From assembly GCF_028688295.1 (NCBI RefSeq), contig NZ_JAQTYM010000001.1, forward strand, positions 51,521 to 115,520: a stretch of DNA of 64,000 nucleotides. Direction: 5' to 3'. The translations under genes and the position numbers were made by a program. Every line of letters starts with the position of its first letter. Position 1 is the stretch's first letter. Positions 18,183 to 25,392 of this stretch are shown here, piece after piece. The stretch is from Sulfuricurvum sp. Lineage in GTDB: Bacteria > Campylobacterota > Campylobacteria > Campylobacterales > Sulfurimonadaceae. Under the pieces are notes generated by a model. That model saw nothing but the letters and a program-made list of their open reading frames with translations. It was not told where the DNA came from and ran no database searches.

Positions 18183-19481
18183 ATGGAATTTTCCCTCACT
18201 CATAAAGAACATAAACCGCTTCAAGTCAACCCGATCAAACACTCCCAGCCCATGGGGGCAACCCTCGCGTATTTAGGGGTAAAAGATTGTATGCCTCTCA
18301 TGCACTCCGCGCAAGGGTGTGCTTCGTATACGAAAGTCTTTTTTACCCGCCATTTCAACGAGCCTATCGCGATTAACAACACCTCCGTTAGCGATATTAC
18401 TGCTGTACTCGATGGCGGAGATTACTCGATTTTAATGGCGATAGAAAACATCCAAAACAAAGAGAAAAACCTCAAACCCAGCATGATCGGTCTGCATACG
18501 ACAGGTTTGACAGAGACAAAAGGGGATGATGTTCGCGGTGTGGGGATGCATATTGAGATTCCTTATGTGTTTGTAAACACTCCCGATTATGAGGGAGGGA
18601 TGGAGAGTGGATGGTCACTCACCGTCACCGCGATGATCGAACAGCTCACTGAGGCAGCTACCGAGGTGAAAACCAATAAACTCGTCTTTTTACCTCATTT
18701 GAGTATGCAGCCGATCGAGGTGGAGAAAATCAAATGTTTATGTGAGGATTTCGGGTTTGAGACCTATGCTCTCCCTGATCTCTCTACCTCTTTGGATGGA
18801 TATTGGGAAGCGGGGCAGGGGAAACTCGCTAATGGGGGGATAACGGTAGATCAGATTCGTGATTTAGCCACTTCTAGTGTCGTCATCAGTATTGGAACTT
18901 CGATGAAAAAATCGGCTCTTGCACTTCAGAAAAAGAACCCTCTTGTCGAGCATCTCCATTTTGATCATTTGATGGGATTGGATGGATGTGACAATTTTGT
19001 CGCAGCGCTTATGAAAATACGACACACCGATCCTAAACCTCTGATGAAGCGATGGCGGTCACGTTTGCAAGATGCAATGCTCGATGCTCATTTCCTGATC
19101 GGGAGCTCTCATTTTGTCGTTACGGGTGAGCCGGATATGCTAGTGGGGATTTGTGCATTGCTTCGAAGCGTAGGAGGAACCATTGATGCGGCGGTATCTA
19201 CGACGTTTAGTGACTCTCTCCATCTGATCGAAGCAGAGAAAGTATTTGTAGGAGATTTAGAAGATGCGCGGCAGTTTTTCGAGGGTGCAGATATGGTTAT
19301 CAGCAATTTTCATGCAGAACGAATCTTGCACTCTTATCACAATACGGCACTCGTGATCCGAGGTTTCCCTAATTATGAAGAGTTAGGTAACCAGCTCAAG
19401 AACGATCAGTTGTATGAGGGAAGCACTTATTTTTTATTTGAGATTGCAAATTCGTTGAGAAAGGTTAAACATGAACACTAA
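18183..19481 (+). CDS. nifN: Nitrogenase FeMo-cofactor scaffold protein NifN
   Basis: NifN pairs with NifE to form the scaffold on which NifB-cofactor is matured to FeMo-cofactor. The 432-residue protein has the NifN pattern NPIKHSQPMGATLAYLG, followed by MPLMHSAQGCASYTKVFFTRHF with the cluster-ligand Cys, and the C-terminal segment SNFHAERI. I prefer NifN to NifK because the long NifK N terminus and P-cluster spacing are missing. Its normal partner nifE is not upstream; the gene starts a transcription unit with its own sigma-54 promoter. AAGGAG precedes the ATG, and it overlaps nifX by 11 bases. Confidence 0.9.
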   Translation: MEFSLTHKEHKPLQVNPIKHSQPMGATLAYLGVKDCMPLMHSAQGCASYTKVFFTRHFNEPIAINNTSVSDITAVLDGGDYSILMAIENIQNKEKNLKPSMIGLHTTGLTETKGDDVRGVGMHIEIPYVFVNTPDYEGGMESGWSLTVTAMIEQLTEAATEVKTNKLVFLPHLSMQPIEVEKIKCLCEDFGFETYALPDLSTSLDGYWEAGQGKLANGGITVDQIRDLATSSVVISIGTSMKKSALALQKKNPLVEHLHFDHLMGLDGCDNFVAALMKIRHTDPKPLMKRWRSRLQDAMLDAHFLIGSSHFVVTGEPDMLVGICALLRSVGGTIDAAVSTTFSDSLHLIEAEKVFVGDLEDARQFFEGADMVISNFHAERILHSYHNTALVIRGFPNYEELGNQLKNDQLYEGSTYFLFEIANSLRKVKHEH

Positions 19482-19923
19482 AATCACAGTAGAGGGGAAT
19501 GGGACAATGAATAGCGCATTACGTGTTGCATTTGCAACTAAAGATATGGAAGAGGTGAATGCTCATTTCGGCGGAGCCAAAGAATTTGTAGTCTACAACG
19601 TTTCCAAAGATGGCTACGAAGTTTCTGAAGTGATTAAAACGGATACTGCTGAACTTGAAGATGATGACAAGACTGATTTTCGTGTTCGCGCACTTAAAGG
19701 GGTTAACATCATGTATTGTGAGAGCATCGGCGGAACGGCTGCTGCAAAAGTGATCCGTTCAGGGATTCATCCTATGAAAGTGAATGAACCGACCTTGATC
19801 GAAGACTTACTTAAAAGTTTGGTGGCGATGATCAACGGTAATCCACCACCGTGGGTTAAAAACATCATACAAATGAAAACTGAACATGATGTTCGACAGG
19901 ATCGATGGGCTGAGGGCGAGTAG
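19471..19923 (+). CDS. nifX: Nitrogen fixation protein NifX
   Basis: A 150-residue member of the NifX/NifY/NafY dinitrogenase-cofactor carrier family, which holds FeMo-co precursors between NifB and NifEN. The core starts RVAFATKDMEEVNAHFGGAKEF, with the conserved HFG segment, and continues to VNIMYCESIGGTAAAKVI. The first ATG (19471) overlaps nifN; a second in-frame ATG at 19507, preceded by GAGGGG, would give a start closer to the family norm. Either start keeps the whole domain. Confidence 0.9.
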   Translation: MNTKITVEGNGTMNSALRVAFATKDMEEVNAHFGGAKEFVVYNVSKDGYEVSEVIKTDTAELEDDDKTDFRVRALKGVNIMYCESIGGTAAAKVIRSGIHPMKVNEPTLIEDLLKSLVAMINGNPPPWVKNIIQMKTEHDVRQDRWAEGE

Positions 19924-19930
19924 GTAAAAG

Positions 19931-19956
19931 TACAGTAACACGGTTGAGCTACTGTA
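19931..19956 (+). repeat. Inverted repeat between nifX and the DUF269 gene
   Basis: TACAGTA (19931-19937) pairs with TACTGTA (19950-19956) across a 12-base loop, without a T-run. It could stabilise the upstream mRNA or serve as a binding site inside the operon. Confidence 0.4.
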
Positions 19957-20005
19957 TGGAGTGAACATAGTGTTTAAAAGATATTAAAATGAAAGCAGAA
20001 AAACA

Positions 20006-20440
20006 ATGAATGAATTTGGAACAGAACTAATACGTCAAATCCGAGCACTTGATCAGTTTGGGAATTGGTCACGAATCAGTGATGATGAGTTGTTAATTAA
20101 AAAGTACGTTAAAACCAAAGAAGATTTAAAAACAATCCCTTTGATAGCAGACATTGATGAGATGTTAACTAATGATATCAAAATGATCTATAAAGCGCTT
20201 GCTTTGGCTTTTGAGCGTAAAACCGGCGTAGTGTGCAACGTTATTATGGAAATGAGTCATGAGGGTTTCGGTCGTTGTGCGGTTATCGCGGATCGTATCT
20301 GTATCGTCGACAAATATTTTAAAGACGCGCACCGTTTTGGTTTTCGTACACTCGAAGCGTTATTTGAAGACGGTGATAAACACTTAGCCAATGCTATTGC
20401 TGTTTATGAACAATATCAACCATGTAAAAATCAAGGATAA
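20006..20440 (+). CDS. NifX-associated nitrogen fixation protein (DUF269)
   Basis: A 144-residue DUF269 protein, a family found almost only in nif clusters directly after nifX. Characteristic parts are ELIRQIRALDQFGNW at the N terminus, IPLIADIDE and the RTLEALFEDGDKHLANAIA segment. The exact biochemical role is not settled; it is taken to assist FeMo-cofactor handling. It lies 82 bases after nifX, downstream of a small inverted repeat, and 11 bases before the flavodoxin gene. Confidence 0.88.
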   Translation: MNEFGTELIRQIRALDQFGNWSRISDDELLIKKYVKTKEDLKTIPLIADIDEMLTNDIKMIYKALALAFERKTGVVCNVIMEMSHEGFGRCAVIADRICIVDKYFKDAHRFGFRTLEALFEDGDKHLANAIAVYEQYQPCKNQG

Positions 20441-20451
20441 GGGGTCTAAAT

Positions 20452-20967
20452 ATGTCAAAAGTCGGTATTTTTTTCGGTAGCAGCAGCGGTGTCACACGAG
20501 GTGCGGCAGAACTTCTGAGTGATGAGTTCAAAGGTGCTGAACTTATCGATATGGAAGAAGATTTTGATGGGATTGAACAGTTTGAAGATTTCGACGTATT
20601 AATTCTCGGTTCTTCAACATGGGGACAAGGTGATCCTCAACGTGATTGGGTTGACCCATTGTACGATTTGAGTAATGACCGTCCTGATTTGGATGGCAAA
20701 AAAGTAGCCTTTTTCGGTGCCGGTGATCAAAAAACACACGGTGAGCATTTTTTAAGTGCTTTGGGGAAAATGCATGATCTTTTTACCTCTTTAGGGGCGA
20801 GCGCATACGGATTTACCTCAACAGAGGGGTATGAGTATAAGTTTTCTCTTGCTGAGCGTGAGGGTAAATTTTGCGGTTTAGGGATCGATGATGTTAATCA
20901 AGAAGATTTGACAGAAGATCGTGTTAAAGAGTGGGCAAGTCAGCTAAAAAGTGAAATGGGGCTGTAG
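20452..20967 (+). CDS. nifF: Flavodoxin, probable nitrogenase electron donor NifF
   Basis: A long-chain flavodoxin of 171 residues. The FMN phosphate loop is FGSSSGVTR near the N terminus, the isoalloxazine contacts are in SSTWGQGDPQ (about residue 62) and FGAGDQ (about 98), and the long-chain insertion TSTEGYEYKFS is present. In nif clusters this protein passes low-potential electrons to dinitrogenase reductase. Its position between DUF269 and nifW supports that role over a housekeeping one. Confidence 0.88.
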   Translation: MSKVGIFFGSSSGVTRGAAELLSDEFKGAELIDMEEDFDGIEQFEDFDVLILGSSTWGQGDPQRDWVDPLYDLSNDRPDLDGKKVAFFGAGDQKTHGEHFLSALGKMHDLFTSLGASAYGFTSTEGYEYKFSLAEREGKFCGLGIDDVNQEDLTEDRVKEWASQLKSEMGL

Positions 20968-20981
20968 AGTCAAAATTGCAT

Positions 20982-21098
20982 ATGGATAACAGAATTATTC
21001 TTTCGCAATTTATGCGAAAAGCTTTAGGGGATTGCAAAGGACAAAATTGTCCTTGCCAACTAAATGGGCTTTGCTCATTAGGTTGCATCATATTTTAG
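20982..21098 (+). CDS. Candidate 38-residue Cys-rich small protein in the nif operon
   Basis: ATG 20982 to TAG 21098 encodes 38 residues with five Cys in the last 21: the second half reads LGDCKGQNCPCQLNGLCSLG, then C. The spacing is C-x4-C-x-C-x5-C-x3-C, which suggests metal or Fe-S binding. The N-terminal third is amphipathic or basic. No good ribosome site is visible, so it may depend on coupling to the flavodoxin gene 14 bases upstream, or may not be translated. It lies in the same direction as nifF and nifW and fills most of the gap between them. I know no family match. Confidence 0.45.
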   Translation: MDNRIILSQFMRKALGDCKGQNCPCQLNGLCSLGCIIF

Positions 21099-21114
21099 AT
21101 ACAGGGAGCATACG

Positions 21115-21489
21115 ATGGGAACATTAGCCGAATTTAAAACCATAACCGATACTGAAGATTTCTTTGAATTTTTTGATTTGGAATACGATGAACGTCTTGT
21201 GAATTCAAAGCGATTTCATATCATGAAAAAATTTGGTGAACTCGTCGAAAAAGCTACAGGTCATGACATGGGGAGTGAAACAAAACTTCTTGAATATTAT
21301 CGTTTTGCTCTATTGACCGTTTATAAAAATTTTGAAAACGGCTACAGCCCATCAGCCGCCGATGTGTGGGCAATGTTTGATAATCCAAGTGCTTGCGGGA
21401 CGTGTTCAACGTCAGGAAGCTGTAGTGATGTAGAGGAGGTCAGTAATGGAAACCACGCCTGTACCAGCACAGCCACACTCTCTTTCTAA
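21115..21489 (+). CDS. nifW: Nitrogenase-stabilizing/protective protein NifW with Cys-rich tail
   Basis: A 124-residue protein whose first about 90 residues follow the NifW pattern (EDFFEFFDLEYDERLVNSKRFHIMKKF, here split: EDFFEFFDLEYDE, then VNSKRFHIMKKFGE). NifW interacts with MoFe protein and is associated with oxygen protection. The last about 30 residues are an extension with CGTC, a third Cys in GSC and a fourth in HAC; this tail is unusual for NifW and could bind metal. The 3' end overlaps the nifZ start by 44 bases. Confidence 0.85.
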   Translation: MGTLAEFKTITDTEDFFEFFDLEYDERLVNSKRFHIMKKFGELVEKATGHDMGSETKLLEYYRFALLTVYKNFENGYSPSAADVWAMFDNPSACGTCSTSGSCSDVEEVSNGNHACTSTATLSF

Positions 21490-21952
21490 TTTTCTAGAAG
21501 AGAGAGCAGATTCTGCCCAAGCTGGGTTGGAGTCGTGTGAGCGTGATAGCGAAACCATGCCTATCAATAATGAGGCACGTAAAACCAATCTTTATAAAAT
21601 GTCGACCAAGGATGAGATTCTTTCTGTTTTTAGAGTCGGTCAACGCGTTCGACTCGTAAAAGCGATTCGTAATGATGGAACCTATCCTCATGCACGCGTC
21701 GGAGATGTACTTGTTGACGCTGGTTCGGAAGGGTATGTACGAAAAATAGGTGATTTTTTGCAGACCATTCGAGTGTATGAAGTAAACTTTATCGAAGAGG
21801 GGATGACGTTTGGCTGTCGTGAAGCGGAGCTTGAAAATGCACTCGAAGAAGATGGATACGATGAAGTTGCTGAAGAGTTAAAATGGCTCAAAGAACATCG
21901 AGCCGCGCGTGCTGCAATGCAAGCGGCGCAATCTCAAGAAGAGGGAGAGTAA
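21446..21952 (+). CDS. nifZ: Nitrogen fixation protein NifZ with N-terminal extension
   Basis: NifZ helps mature the P-cluster of MoFe protein. The NifZ core (about residues 58-130) shows GQRVRLVKAIRNDGTYPH, then VGDVLVDAGSEGYVRKIGDFLQ and YEVNFIE. About 50 residues precede it. The start at 21446 is well supported by GAGGAGGT at 21433-21440 with 5-base spacing, so the extension and the 44-base overlap with nifW appear real; an internal ATG at 21599 has no ribosome site. The C terminus is acidic and Ala-rich. Confidence 0.85.
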   Translation: METTPVPAQPHSLSNFLEERADSAQAGLESCERDSETMPINNEARKTNLYKMSTKDEILSVFRVGQRVRLVKAIRNDGTYPHARVGDVLVDAGSEGYVRKIGDFLQTIRVYEVNFIEEGMTFGCREAELENALEEDGYDEVAEELKWLKEHRAARAAMQAAQSQEEGE

Positions 21953-22031
21953 TCAACACTTTTTGGGATTAGTATATGCCTTATTAGATACTTGATATAA
22001 GTCTCTTTTAGGAAAATTGGAGGAGGTTAAG

Positions 22032-22415
22032 ATGGTAAGTGTCATTTTTTGTGGATTTGGTGAAAAACAAGACAAACGTGTTTTCGCTAAGACCGGTGAT
22101 GTTTTATTACGTGTAGCTCAGAGTAACGGCATCTCTATTCCGTCAGATTGTAAAGACGGTATGTGTGCTAGCTGTGCAGTTCGCGTAGAAGAGATATCTC
22201 ATGATGAAGCAATAGCTTCAACAACGGAAGATTATTCATCTAAAGGACAAGCTGTTTACATGGATGATAAAGAGCTTGAAACATTGATGCAAATGGGTGC
22301 CATCTCTAAAAAAGAGGCAGAAATTGCTCAACAGTATAACCGTCCGACTCCGGTACGTTTAGCCTGTCAATGTGCGATCAAAAACACCTCTATTTTAGTT
22401 AAACCATTTAACTAA
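22032..22415 (+). CDS. [2Fe-2S] ferredoxin of the nif region
   Basis: A plant-type [2Fe-2S] ferredoxin of 127 residues. The cluster ligands are in DCKDGMCASC (C-x4-C-x2-C) and the fourth in LACQCAI near residue 116. The start is ATG 22032, preceded by AGGAGGT at 22020-22026; an upstream TTG in the same frame (22017) lies inside or before the ribosome site and is unlikely. The central part (residues 60-100) has an insertion of acidic and Lys-rich helix relative to short ferredoxins. It likely serves nitrogenase electron transfer or cluster assembly. Confidence 0.85.
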   Translation: MVSVIFCGFGEKQDKRVFAKTGDVLLRVAQSNGISIPSDCKDGMCASCAVRVEEISHDEAIASTTEDYSSKGQAVYMDDKELETLMQMGAISKKEAEIAQQYNRPTPVRLACQCAIKNTSILVKPFN

Positions 22416-22491
22416 AGCGGCTGCCTTCGGGCTAACCTCTAGACGAATACCGTTCGTTTAGTGCAAAATCATAATCATTAAAGGAGTTGGG

Positions 22492-22782
22492 ATGACAACA
22501 CGCGTAGAAATTATGAATGACTTTTTGGCGATCAACGTCCAACCGGGCAAAACGATCCAAGATATCGTAGAAGCTTCAGGAAGTGCACTTCCATTCGGAT
22601 GTCGTGATGGTGAATGCGGCACATGTGTCGTAATGATTGAATCAGGTATGGAATACATGAGTGAAATCAACGAAAAAGAAAAAGCGGTACTTAAAACACT
22701 TAATGAGAGTAACCCTAAAGCTCGTCTTGCTTGTCAAATGAAAGTCGTCGCACCAAACGGATTGGTACGCATTAAATACTAA
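22492..22782 (+). CDS. Second [2Fe-2S] ferredoxin of the nif region
   Basis: A 96-residue [2Fe-2S] ferredoxin with ligands in FGCRDGECGTC (C-x4-C-x2-C) and LACQM. It is related to the preceding ferredoxin but shorter. AAGGAG precedes the ATG. It may feed electrons to nitrogenase or take part in nif-specific Fe-S assembly; the sequence alone does not decide. A hairpin repeat element begins 9 bases after the stop, before rpoN. Confidence 0.85.
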   Translation: MTTRVEIMNDFLAINVQPGKTIQDIVEASGSALPFGCRDGECGTCVVMIESGMEYMSEINEKEKAVLKTLNESNPKARLACQMKVVAPNGLVRIKY

Positions 22783-22790
22783 TCCCACGT

Positions 22791-22861
22791 CGTCATTCCC
22801 AACTAGATTGGGAATCCAGATACTTTTAACTATGGATCCCCGATCAAGTCGGGGATGACAA
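22791..22861. repeat. Double-hairpin dispersed repeat (full copy)
   Basis: Two hairpins sit back to back. TTCCCAA (22796-22802) pairs with TTGGGAA (22808-22814), and TCCCCGA (22837-22843) pairs with TCGGGGA (22849-22855), each with a 5-base loop. The outer ends CGTCATTCCC and GGGGATGACA mirror each other. This is the layout of the REP/MITE-like elements with GTCATTCCC ends that are common in bacterial genomes. A half copy lies at 58319-58345. Confidence 0.7.
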
Positions 22862-22973
22862 CATTCTGCCTATTTTTTAATCACCTAATTGCCTAAAATA
22901 ATCCTATAATTTTCATAAGAACAAAATATGCATTTGATCTTATAAAAAGTGTATATTTTTTAGGTGGCTTATT

Positions 22974-24239
22974 ATGCAAACAACATTATCTTACAAGCAA
23001 AAGCAACTCCCGCGTCTCTCGATGCAGACGTGGTTACCGCTACTACAATGCTCCCTGAATGATCTCGAAAAACATCTGCAAGTTATTACAAACGAAAACC
23101 CTTGTCTAGAGGTAAAATCGGGCTTTGAAGAGTCCAACACAGGGGCGGGCGGTAGTGCTGCGTATGGTGCTTTTCAAAACTATGTCTCTAATGCATCTAG
23201 TGAACAAATTGAATGGCTTAGCATCTCATCGACTTCGCTGTACGAGAAACTTGATGAGCAGATTGTAGCTCCTCTTTTTCCGACACCGATATCCCAAAAA
23301 ATTGCCCGTCAGATTATCTACTACATCAATGATGAAGGGTATTTTGAAGGCTCAGTCGAAGAGGTTGCACAGCAGTGTGATACAGATGTTCATACGGTAG
23401 AGCGTGTACGCCAACGGTTCGCCCATTTAGAACCATCCGGTGTCGGGGCGATGGATTACAAAGAGTCCTTTTTATTTCAGCTCAGTGATCATGATCTCGA
23501 TGATGAACTCTCTATTTTACTCGGTGCAATGATTTTGCAGTTTGATAAAATGGAAAAATTTATCAAGCATCCGAGATTGCATGATGCCAAACACGTATTG
23601 CAGCATCTCAAAAATCCACCGGCATTGGAATACATGGAACCTGAGACGCAGATCACCCCTGATTTGTTTGTCGAATTCTCAGGTGCAGAACTCAATATTC
23701 GAATCAATCACGCCTTTTATCCCGATTTACAGGTCAACTTGATCGATAAATACGACAATTTTGCAAAGCAAAAGTTCAAAGAGGCGCGAGAACTCGTCAA
23801 GCTCCTCGATTTACGAAAAGCGACACTCTATAACGTTGCATTGGTATTGCTCGAAAAACAATACTCCTTTTTCATGGGGGGAGAGCTCAAACCGCTCCGC
23901 CTCCAAGACGTCGCAGATGAGCTAGGATTTAACGAATCGACGATCTCTCGCGCTATCGCCGACAAATACATCCAAACAGAGCGTGGGTTGTATGCGTTTA
24001 AAGATTTTTTCTCTAACTCGATTGGAGAAGTTTCCACCTCTGAGATTAAACATTTTCTTAAACGTTTGGTAGGAAGTGAAAACAAAGATGATCCGTTTAG
24101 TGATAAAAGTTTACACGAGATGATTGAAGAGCGCTTCGGGGTAAAAATGGTTCGCCGTGTTATCGCGAAATACCGACAAGAACTCGACATTCCATCCTAC
24201 AAAGAACGGTTGTTTTTGTATAAGTTGGAATTGCTATAA
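22974..24239 (+). CDS. rpoN: RNA polymerase sigma-54 factor RpoN
   Basis: Sigma-54 directs RNA polymerase to -24/-12 promoters and requires AAA+ activators such as NifA or FlgR. The 421-residue protein has the Gln/Leu-rich region I at the N terminus, a core-binding region, the helix-turn-helix LQDVADELGFNESTISRAI near 305-323, and the C-terminal RpoN-box region VRRVIAKYRQELDIPSYKER. The box begins VRRVIAKY rather than the common ARRTVAKY. In Campylobacterota sigma-54 serves flagellar genes; here it lies directly after the nif ferredoxins, and sigma-54-like sites precede both nif genes and flgL. Confidence 0.95.
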   Translation: MQTTLSYKQKQLPRLSMQTWLPLLQCSLNDLEKHLQVITNENPCLEVKSGFEESNTGAGGSAAYGAFQNYVSNASSEQIEWLSISSTSLYEKLDEQIVAPLFPTPISQKIARQIIYYINDEGYFEGSVEEVAQQCDTDVHTVERVRQRFAHLEPSGVGAMDYKESFLFQLSDHDLDDELSILLGAMILQFDKMEKFIKHPRLHDAKHVLQHLKNPPALEYMEPETQITPDLFVEFSGAELNIRINHAFYPDLQVNLIDKYDNFAKQKFKEARELVKLLDLRKATLYNVALVLLEKQYSFFMGGELKPLRLQDVADELGFNESTISRAIADKYIQTERGLYAFKDFFSNSIGEVSTSEIKHFLKRLVGSENKDDPFSDKSLHEMIEERFGVKMVRRVIAKYRQELDIPSYKERLFLYKLELL

Positions 24240-24240
24240 A

Positions 24241-24555
24241 CTACAAATTCTCTACAATAGAGTCAATCACACTGCTGCTGATCGATTCGCGATCACTTTT
24301 AGAATAGATTGTGAGGAGAAAGAGTATCTCTTCGGATAAATAATAGGTGATAACCCGAAAGCCACCACTTTTACCTGTTGGAATCGATGAGTTCGGGATG
24401 CGAATTTTAAAGATATTATTTCCGAGAGGTGTCCCTGATAAGGGGTTTTCTAAAAGTGTTTTTTGGAGAAATTCTAAATCGTCGGAAAGTTTTTTGTATT
24501 TTTTAGCGAGAGTCTTTGCGTCTTTAATGAACCGTGGCGATGGCTCAATTCGCAT
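24241..24555 (-). CDS. RelE/ParE-superfamily toxin
   Basis: A 104-residue protein of the RelE/YafQ-like toxin fold, which usually cleaves mRNA on the ribosome. The motif order is RFIKDAKTLAKKY, then L-rich helix, GTPLGNNIFKIRIPN, and GGFRVITYYL with the basic and Tyr residues typical of the active site. It overlaps the upstream antitoxin by 11 bases on the same strand, the usual antitoxin-first order. It is convergent with rpoN, two bases apart. Confidence 0.8.
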   Translation of the reverse strand: MRIEPSPRFIKDAKTLAKKYKKLSDDLEFLQKTLLENPLSGTPLGNNIFKIRIPNSSIPTGKSGGFRVITYYLSEEILFLLTIYSKSDRESISSSVIDSIVENL

Positions 24556-24778
24556 GTTTTAACTCATCAATGAGATTTTGCAAACTCCCTTGACTCGGTA
24601 ATTGCCCCTCTTGGATGAGTTTGACTTCTTGGAGCGCTTCTTTGATGTGATCTATAATCTCTTCTTTTGTCGGCTCGGTATAGTCACGCTTGACGATCTC
24701 AACGTCGCCTTTGAGATTATTCAGAAAATACAGTACTTTATCGTAGGCACTTTCGCGAATATCGATAGTTAAAAGCAT
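24545..24778 (-). CDS. Antitoxin partner of the RelE-like toxin
   Basis: A 77-residue protein immediately upstream of the toxin, overlapping its start. It begins MLLTIDIRESAYDKVLYFLN, as in small antitoxins that neutralise YafQ/RelE toxins, and the rest is charged helix. It has no clear DNA-binding motif, so autoregulation is not evident. A GGAGGTG ribosome site lies upstream on the minus strand. Identification depends mostly on pairing with the toxin. Confidence 0.7.
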   Translation of the reverse strand: MLLTIDIRESAYDKVLYFLNNLKGDVEIVKRDYTEPTKEEIIDHIKEALQEVKLIQEGQLPSQGSLQNLIDELKHAN

Positions 24779-24804
24779 ATCCCACCTCCGTTTTAATTCC
24801 TTAA

Positions 24805-24963
24805 TTATATCTCAAACTGCGTTTATATTCGCAATATTCGATTAGTGCTCTCGATGATATTGCGGCTTCATGTTTTAGCGTAAAAAGTGCTGAAAGTAGG
24901 GTTGGTGATCACTCCACAGGTACATCTGGCAGTGTAAATCGGGTTGATATAAAATTATTCTGA
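24805..24963 (+). pseudogene. Open frame without start, possible gene remnant
   Basis: Between the antitoxin gene and the protease partner the plus strand has one frame open for 52 codons to TGA 24961-24963, with no ATG, GTG or TTG at its head. It includes SALDDIAASCFSVKSAESRV and GDHSTGTSGSVNRVDIKLF. It looks protein-like and could be the 3' remnant of a gene interrupted by the accessory insert. I do not recognise it. Confidence 0.25.
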
Positions 24964-25392
24964 TCGCGAAAGCTCTTGCTGTATTGAGCTATAGCTTTCA
25001 CATCCAAACTTTTTGATGAGAGGCAGTAATAAAACAATAACTGGAAAAATTGTAGCTTGACTAATCGTCAAAATTGTAGCTAATTTAGCTGTAATGCCAA
25101 TAGTAATTAATTTTTGTGTTTTGGAGTCGTAAATTTTTTGTCTTTCATCAGCATATTTTTCTCCACATAGTAGATCAAAAAATTCTTTTTTAATTACCTG
25201 TATAGTTATCGTTGAAATTGTATTTCCACCACCAAAAGATTGTATAGATTGTTGATTTGGAACTTCTAAAAAGCTTTGCATGATAGTATCATCATCTAAT
25301 CCGTTTTGACGCATTTCATTGATTATAGATAATTGATACTGTTCTAAATAGTCTTCAATTTTAAAATCTTCAAAAACTTCTTTTATATTCAT
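24955..25392 (-). CDS. Small membrane protein partnered with a trypsin-like protease
   Basis: A 145-residue protein I do not recognise. The N-terminal about 45 residues are acidic helix (KEVFEDFKIEDYLEQYQLS). A Gly-rich turn (SFGGGNTIS) follows, and one or two membrane helices lie at about 97-130 (TAKLATILTISQATIFPVIV). The start overlaps the stop of the protease gene by 4 bases, so the pair is translationally coupled. Base composition is more AT-rich than the flanking nif genes. A membrane-active effector released or regulated by the protease is one possible reading, not shown by the sequence. Confidence 0.65.
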   Translation of the reverse strand: MNIKEVFEDFKIEDYLEQYQLSIINEMRQNGLDDDTIMQSFLEVPNQQSIQSFGGGNTISTITIQVIKKEFFDLLCGEKYADERQKIYDSKTQKLITIGITAKLATILTISQATIFPVIVLLLPLIKKFGCESYSSIQQELSRSE

